Below, piece by piece: positions 60,996 to 64,000 of a stretch of 64,000 nucleotides of DNA (the stretch's first letter is position 1; each line of letters opens with the position of its first letter). A program made the translations under genes and the position numbers. Under the pieces are notes generated by a model. That model made no database searches and had not been told where the DNA came from. It worked only from the letters and a program-made list of their open reading frames with translations. Origin of the DNA: JAAYCI01 sp964472465 (GTDB taxonomy: Bacteria; Bacillota; Clostridia; Oscillospirales; Ruminococcaceae); assembly GCA_964472465.1 (NCBI GenBank), contig CAYYLW010000002.1:21121-85120 (forward strand). Direction: 5' to 3'.

Positions 60996-63236
60996 TTACA
61001 CTTGGCTTAAAATTCTTTCCGGCGTGAGGGGAAGCTGGGTAAACTCATGGCCCAAAGCGCCCGAAACAGCGTTGGCGATAGCCGCGGGGGAGGGCACCAC
61101 CGAGCATTCCCCAATGCTCTTGGCGCCGTAGGGGCCGCCGGGCTCGTTTTCCTCCACCAGGCCAATGCGGATGGGGGGCATTTGCCCCGCGCGGAAAAGC
61201 TGGTATTGCCGGAAGGTGCTGTTTTTTATCTTGCCCTTTTCGTCATACAACAGGCCTTCGGAAAGCGCGTAACCCAGGCCCATTTGAATGGCGCCCTCAA
61301 TTTGGCCCTCCACATTTAGGGGGTTCAGCGCGCGGCCTACGTCATGCACAGCCACATAGTCCAGCACTTTCACTTCGCCGTTTTCGGTGTCCACCTGCAC
61401 CTTCACAAAGTGTGCGCCGTAGGAAACGGCCATGGAATCGGAGGCGAAGGTTTCGGCAATGGCCAGGTCGCGCTGGTTTTTCTGCCGGGCATGGGCCACC
61501 AGTTCTTGCAAGCTGGCGCTCTTGCCGTTTTTGGCGGTGGCCTTGCCGGCGGAAAACTCTATCTCAGCTTCGCTGGCCTCTAAAAGCTGGGCGGCCTCTT
61601 TGGCAAGCTCGGCCCGCATGGTCTCGGCCGCTTTCAGCGCCGCGTGCACGCTTACATAGGTGCCGCGGGAGGAATAGTTCCCCATGTCCCAAAGGGTGGC
61701 GTCGGTGTCGGCCTGGATGCAGCCGATATCCTCAAAGCGCATCCCCAGCACGTCGGCAATCACCTGCTGTTGCAGGCTCACAGAGCCGTTGCCCATATCG
61801 CACACGCCGGAAAAGAAAATGGCGGTGCCGTCCTCGTTCATTTTCAGCATCACGCCGGTGGTGTCGGGCCGCACGCCAAACACACCGTTTCCATGGGCCG
61901 CCGCGGCCATGCCAACGCCAATGCGGTAACGGCCCTTCTCCTTGCGGCTGGCGGCCTGCTCGGCCTGGGCCTGTTCCCAGCCAAACATCTCGCGGCCCTT
62001 CTCCACGCAGTCACGCGGGCGGGGGTTGCCCAGGGCACTGTCGAAGCGCAGGTCTCGCCCGTCGGGGGCAATCATGTTTTTCAGTTCCATGTCGGCCATA
62101 TCCAGCCCCAGGGCGCTGGCAATCTCATGCATCTGCCGCTGCTGGGCAAAGAATTCCTGCGGGGAGCCAAAACCGCGCATCGCCCCGGCCGAGAGGGTGT
62201 TGGTGTACACCGCTGTGCCGGTGAAGCGGATGTTTTGGGTGTTCAAAATACGGAACAGCTTGCCGCACATGGCCCACACCACGCTGGAAGTGCCGCCCGC
62301 ATGGGCACCGGCGTTGATGATGATGTCAAAATCCTGGGCGGTGATGGTGCCGTCCTTTTTCACGCCCGTTTTCAGTTTTACAATCATCTCGTGGCGGCAG
62401 CGGGTGGAGGGGATGTCCTCGCGGCGGGTATACACCAGGCGTACCGGGCGGCGGGCCAGAATAGCCAGCGCGGCGGCCACAGGCTCGCATACCATGTCAA
62501 TCTTGCCGCCAAAACCGCCGCCTATAGCCGGGGCCACCACCCGTACGCGGCTCATGGGTATGCCGAAAATACGGCTTAGGTTGATGCGGTGGGCAAAGGC
62601 GTCCTGGTTCGAGCTCCACACGCTCAATTTGCCGTCTGCGCTATAATCCGCCAAGGCGGCGTGGGTCTCGATGGCCGCGTGGTGAATGGCGGGCAGGCGG
62701 TAGCTGCCTTCAAAAATCTGGTCGGCCTGGGCAAATCCGGCGTCCAGGTTTCCGCATTCCTGTTTTACCACCTCGGCAATATTGCCGCCCTCATGGATGG
62801 GGGCAGCGCCTTCGGCCAGGGCCGCCTCGGGGTCGATATAGAAAGGCAACTCCTCATACTCCACTTGAATCAGCCGCAGGGCAGCCTCGGCAATCTGCAC
62901 GGTGTCGGCGGCCACGGCGGCCACCTTGTCGCCCACATAGCGCATGGTCCTGTCGAACACGCGTTCGTTTTTAATGCCGTCTATCTCCTCGCCGCAGCTA
63001 TTGAAGCAGACGTCTGGGGTGTTTTGGTAGCAGGCCACCGCACGCACCCCAGGCAGGGCCAGGGCGGCGGAGGTATCGATGGATTTGATGCGCGCGTGCG
63101 CCACGGGGCTGAACAGCACCTTGGCGTGCAGCATGTGGGGCAGTTTCATGTCGGCGGTATAGCGCAACTGCCCGGTTGCCTTCATGGCGGCGTCGCGGAT
63201 GGGAAAGCCTTTTCCAATCAGTCCGTTCTCTTTCAT
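60996..63236 (-). CDS. Molybdenum hydroxylase large subunit (XdhA/CoxL-like), catabolic operon
   Basis: 746 residues. Motifs: IHHAAIETHAALA, VVAPAIGGGFGGKIDM (canonical Gly loop, unlike the two other hydroxylases here), GAMRGFGSPQ and the catalytic Glu near residue 710 in YGAKSIGECSVVP. ATG 63236 overlaps the Fe-S subunit stop (ATGA); the frame back to 63434 is a shadow. It hydroxylates a heterocycle or aldehyde; of the three hydroxylases this has the most xanthine-dehydrogenase-like loop. It heads the operon with SDR and Mch. Confidence 0.93.
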   Translation of the reverse strand: MKENGLIGKGFPIRDAAMKATGQLRYTADMKLPHMLHAKVLFSPVAHARIKSIDTSAALALPGVRAVACYQNTPDVCFNSCGEEIDGIKNERVFDRTMRYVGDKVAAVAADTVQIAEAALRLIQVEYEELPFYIDPEAALAEGAAPIHEGGNIAEVVKQECGNLDAGFAQADQIFEGSYRLPAIHHAAIETHAALADYSADGKLSVWSSNQDAFAHRINLSRIFGIPMSRVRVVAPAIGGGFGGKIDMVCEPVAAALAILARRPVRLVYTRREDIPSTRCRHEMIVKLKTGVKKDGTITAQDFDIIINAGAHAGGTSSVVWAMCGKLFRILNTQNIRFTGTAVYTNTLSAGAMRGFGSPQEFFAQQRQMHEIASALGLDMADMELKNMIAPDGRDLRFDSALGNPRPRDCVEKGREMFGWEQAQAEQAASRKEKGRYRIGVGMAAAAHGNGVFGVRPDTTGVMLKMNEDGTAIFFSGVCDMGNGSVSLQQQVIADVLGMRFEDIGCIQADTDATLWDMGNYSSRGTYVSVHAALKAAETMRAELAKEAAQLLEASEAEIEFSAGKATAKNGKSASLQELVAHARQKNQRDLAIAETFASDSMAVSYGAHFVKVQVDTENGEVKVLDYVAVHDVGRALNPLNVEGQIEGAIQMGLGYALSEGLLYDEKGKIKNSTFRQYQLFRAGQMPPIRIGLVEENEPGGPYGAKSIGECSVVPSPAAIANAVSGALGHEFTQLPLTPERILSQV

Positions 63237-63715
63237 TGGGCAGCGTCCTCCTTCATGCGTTTTGCGGCCAGCTCCACGGCTTTTACAATTTTCACATAGC
63301 CGGTGCAGCGGCAGAGGTTCGGGTGAATGGCCGCCCGGATTTCCTCTTCGTTGGGCGCGGGGTTTTTGTCCAGCAGGGCCTTGGCCGACAGCACCATGCC
63401 GGGGGTGCAGTAGCCGCATTGCACGGCCCCGCACTCGATGAAGGCCTGCTGGATGGGATGCAGACCGCCATCGGGGCCGGTTACGCCCTCAATGGTCTCA
63501 ATTTTTTTGCCCTCCAGCTTTTGCACTTGAATGAGACAACTGTTCACGGCCTCCCCGTCCAAAATAACGCGGCAAGCGCCGCAATCTCCAGTGTTGCAGC
63601 CGCATTTGGCGCCCGTTAGGTCCAGCACCTCCCGCAGCACATACAGCAGGTTCCAGTTTTTTTCGGCCAGAACCGTGCGGTCCTCTCCGTTGATATGTAG
63701 GCGAATTTCTTCCAC
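63233..63715 (-). CDS. Molybdenum hydroxylase [2Fe-2S] subunit (XdhC/CoxS-like), catabolic operon
   Basis: 160 residues. Plant-type cluster CGCNTGDCGACRVILDGEAVNSC and helical-domain cluster CGYCTPGM...CRCTGY. Start is a GTG at 63715, with AGGAGG nine bases upstream; the longer frame to 63907 is interrupted by the leader terminator and promoter. No FAD subunit is encoded nearby. It relays electrons from the Mo subunit. It is the first gene of the catabolic operon visible here. Confidence 0.92.
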   Translation of the reverse strand: MEEIRLHINGEDRTVLAEKNWNLLYVLREVLDLTGAKCGCNTGDCGACRVILDGEAVNSCLIQVQKLEGKKIETIEGVTGPDGGLHPIQQAFIECGAVQCGYCTPGMVLSAKALLDKNPAPNEEEIRAAIHPNLCRCTGYVKIVKAVELAAKRMKEDAAQ

Positions 63716-63760
63716 TACGCCAGTCCTCCTTTTTTGGTTCTTTGTGTCGTTTTTTCGTAT

Positions 63761-63798
63761 AAAATCAAAACCCACCAGGAGCAAGGCGCTCCGGGTGG
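63761..63798 (-). terminator. Terminator inside the leader of the catabolic operon
   Basis: CCACC-A-GGAGC (63772-63782) pairs with GCTCC-G-GGTGG (63788-63798). On the minus strand GTTTTGATTTT follows. It lies about 45 bases before the GTG start and ~130 bases after the promoter, so it is an attenuator candidate. Confidence 0.7.
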
Positions 63799-63800
63799 AT

Positions 63801-63927
63801 ATCCTTTTTGCTCCCGCCTGGCAAAGCCAGGGCCAGTATGCATATCGGCAAAAAAACCGATAGTTTTGTAAGACAAAGGCGAAAGATTTGCCATGGTTGC
63901 CGTACAATTAATGTTGGTTCGAACAAA
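63801..63927 (-). ncRNA. Candidate regulatory leader of the Mch/Mo-hydroxylase operon
   Basis: A transcript from the promoter at 63928-63956 would contain small hairpins, such as CTGGC-TTT-GCCAG (about 63818-63830) and ATCGG-TTTTTTT-GCCGAT (about 63845-63862), before the terminator. No match to leaders A/B or to the plus-strand leaders is evident by eye. No gene is seen in the rest of the right edge. Confidence 0.4.
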
Positions 63928-63956
63928 ATTATGGCATAACAAAAACGTATTTCTAA
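63928..63956 (-). promoter_or_regulatory. Promoter of the catabolic operon
   Basis: On the minus strand: TTAGAA (63956-63951), 17-base spacer ending TGC, CATAAT (63933-63928). The window ends with TTTTGTACTA, the reverse complement of the TAGTACA-type site, about 40 bases upstream of it. Confidence 0.5.
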
Positions 63957-64000
63957 GTGTACACAGGGGCTGCTGAAACAAAACAATGTCTTTTGTACTA

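Overview
The window looks like chromosomal DNA of an anaerobic, low-redox Bacillota (Clostridia, probably an Oscillospirales-type gut commensal). The reasons are strong AGGAGG-type ribosome sites, frequent TTG/GTG starts, sigma-A promoters with 17-bp spacers, BMP lipoprotein nucleoside transporters, PucR, HutC-type GntR and class B sortase proteins, and several FAD-less molybdenum hydroxylases. No rRNA, tRNA, IS element, phage gene or CRISPR array was found. Base composition is moderately GC-rich except for AT-rich patches near 19.26-19.45 kb and 50.3-50.65 kb. Taxonomy is inferred from gene content only.

Layout. (1) 1-9.3 kb: a tightly overlapping plus-strand sugar operon (sugar epimerase, ThuA-like, GH13_18 phosphorylase, Gfo/Idh/MocA oxidoreductase, GH65 phosphorylase, beta-phosphoglucomutase), then a minus-strand GH4 glycosidase and a frameshifted AraC regulator. 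The enzyme set matches the E. coli ycj (ycjM-ycjW) locus without its transporter. (2) 9.4-11.4 kb: a MATE exporter and a small DUF2294-like protein. (3) 11.7-18.5 kb: a nucleoside-type ABC importer (two permeases, ATPase, BMP lipoprotein) and an adenine-deaminase-family amidohydrolase. Two related leader sequences ending in terminators precede the permease and BMP genes. (4) 18.5-19.7 kb: a gene-poor island with a 54-aa protein, two tandem repeats each encoding a 17-aa hydrophobic peptide, and a nonsense-interrupted XRE regulator.

(5) 19.7-35.4 kb: a molybdenum-hydroxylase accessory and catabolic region: radical SAM (TrsS-like), C_GCAxxG_C_C protein, M20 hydrolase, PucR regulator, Zn-alcohol dehydrogenase, sodium:solute symporter, one-chain Mo hydroxylase, flavin/Fe-S oxidoreductase with CCG domains, zinc-ribbon protein, methyltransferase and AMP-forming ligase. 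The set resembles the Desulfovibrio DVU_1551-1559 neighbourhood. (6) 35.4-41 kb: lipoprotein-type sortase B, 2-hydroxyacid dehydrogenase, RpiB, EamA transporter, lipoate ligase, an ABM-like protein and a flavin reductase. (7) 41-50.2 kb, minus strand: a two-subunit Mo hydroxylase, two tandem BMP lipoproteins and a second complete BMP-type ABC importer. Two promoters here share an identical 18-nt leader element followed by a terminator.

(8) 50.6-64 kb: a HutC-type GntR regulator faces a long minus-strand catabolic set: Mo hydroxylase (2Fe-2S and Mo subunits), SDR, a clear homologue of methenyl-H4MPT cyclohydrolase (Mch), an acetoin/2-oxoacid dehydrogenase complex (E1a, E1b, E2, with E3 further on), an ATZ/TRZ-type amidohydrolase, a RibD-C reductase and an ABM-like protein. 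My working interpretation is that regions 3, 5, 7 and 8 together import and dismantle purine- or pteridine-like N-heterocycles: two nucleobase-type importers, three hydroxylases, several ring or amine hydrolases, and a lipoamide-dependent dehydrogenase for the carbon product. The Mch-containing operon is the best candidate for an undescribed pathway. The tandem 17-aa peptides and the leader RNAs are the best non-enzymatic novelties.
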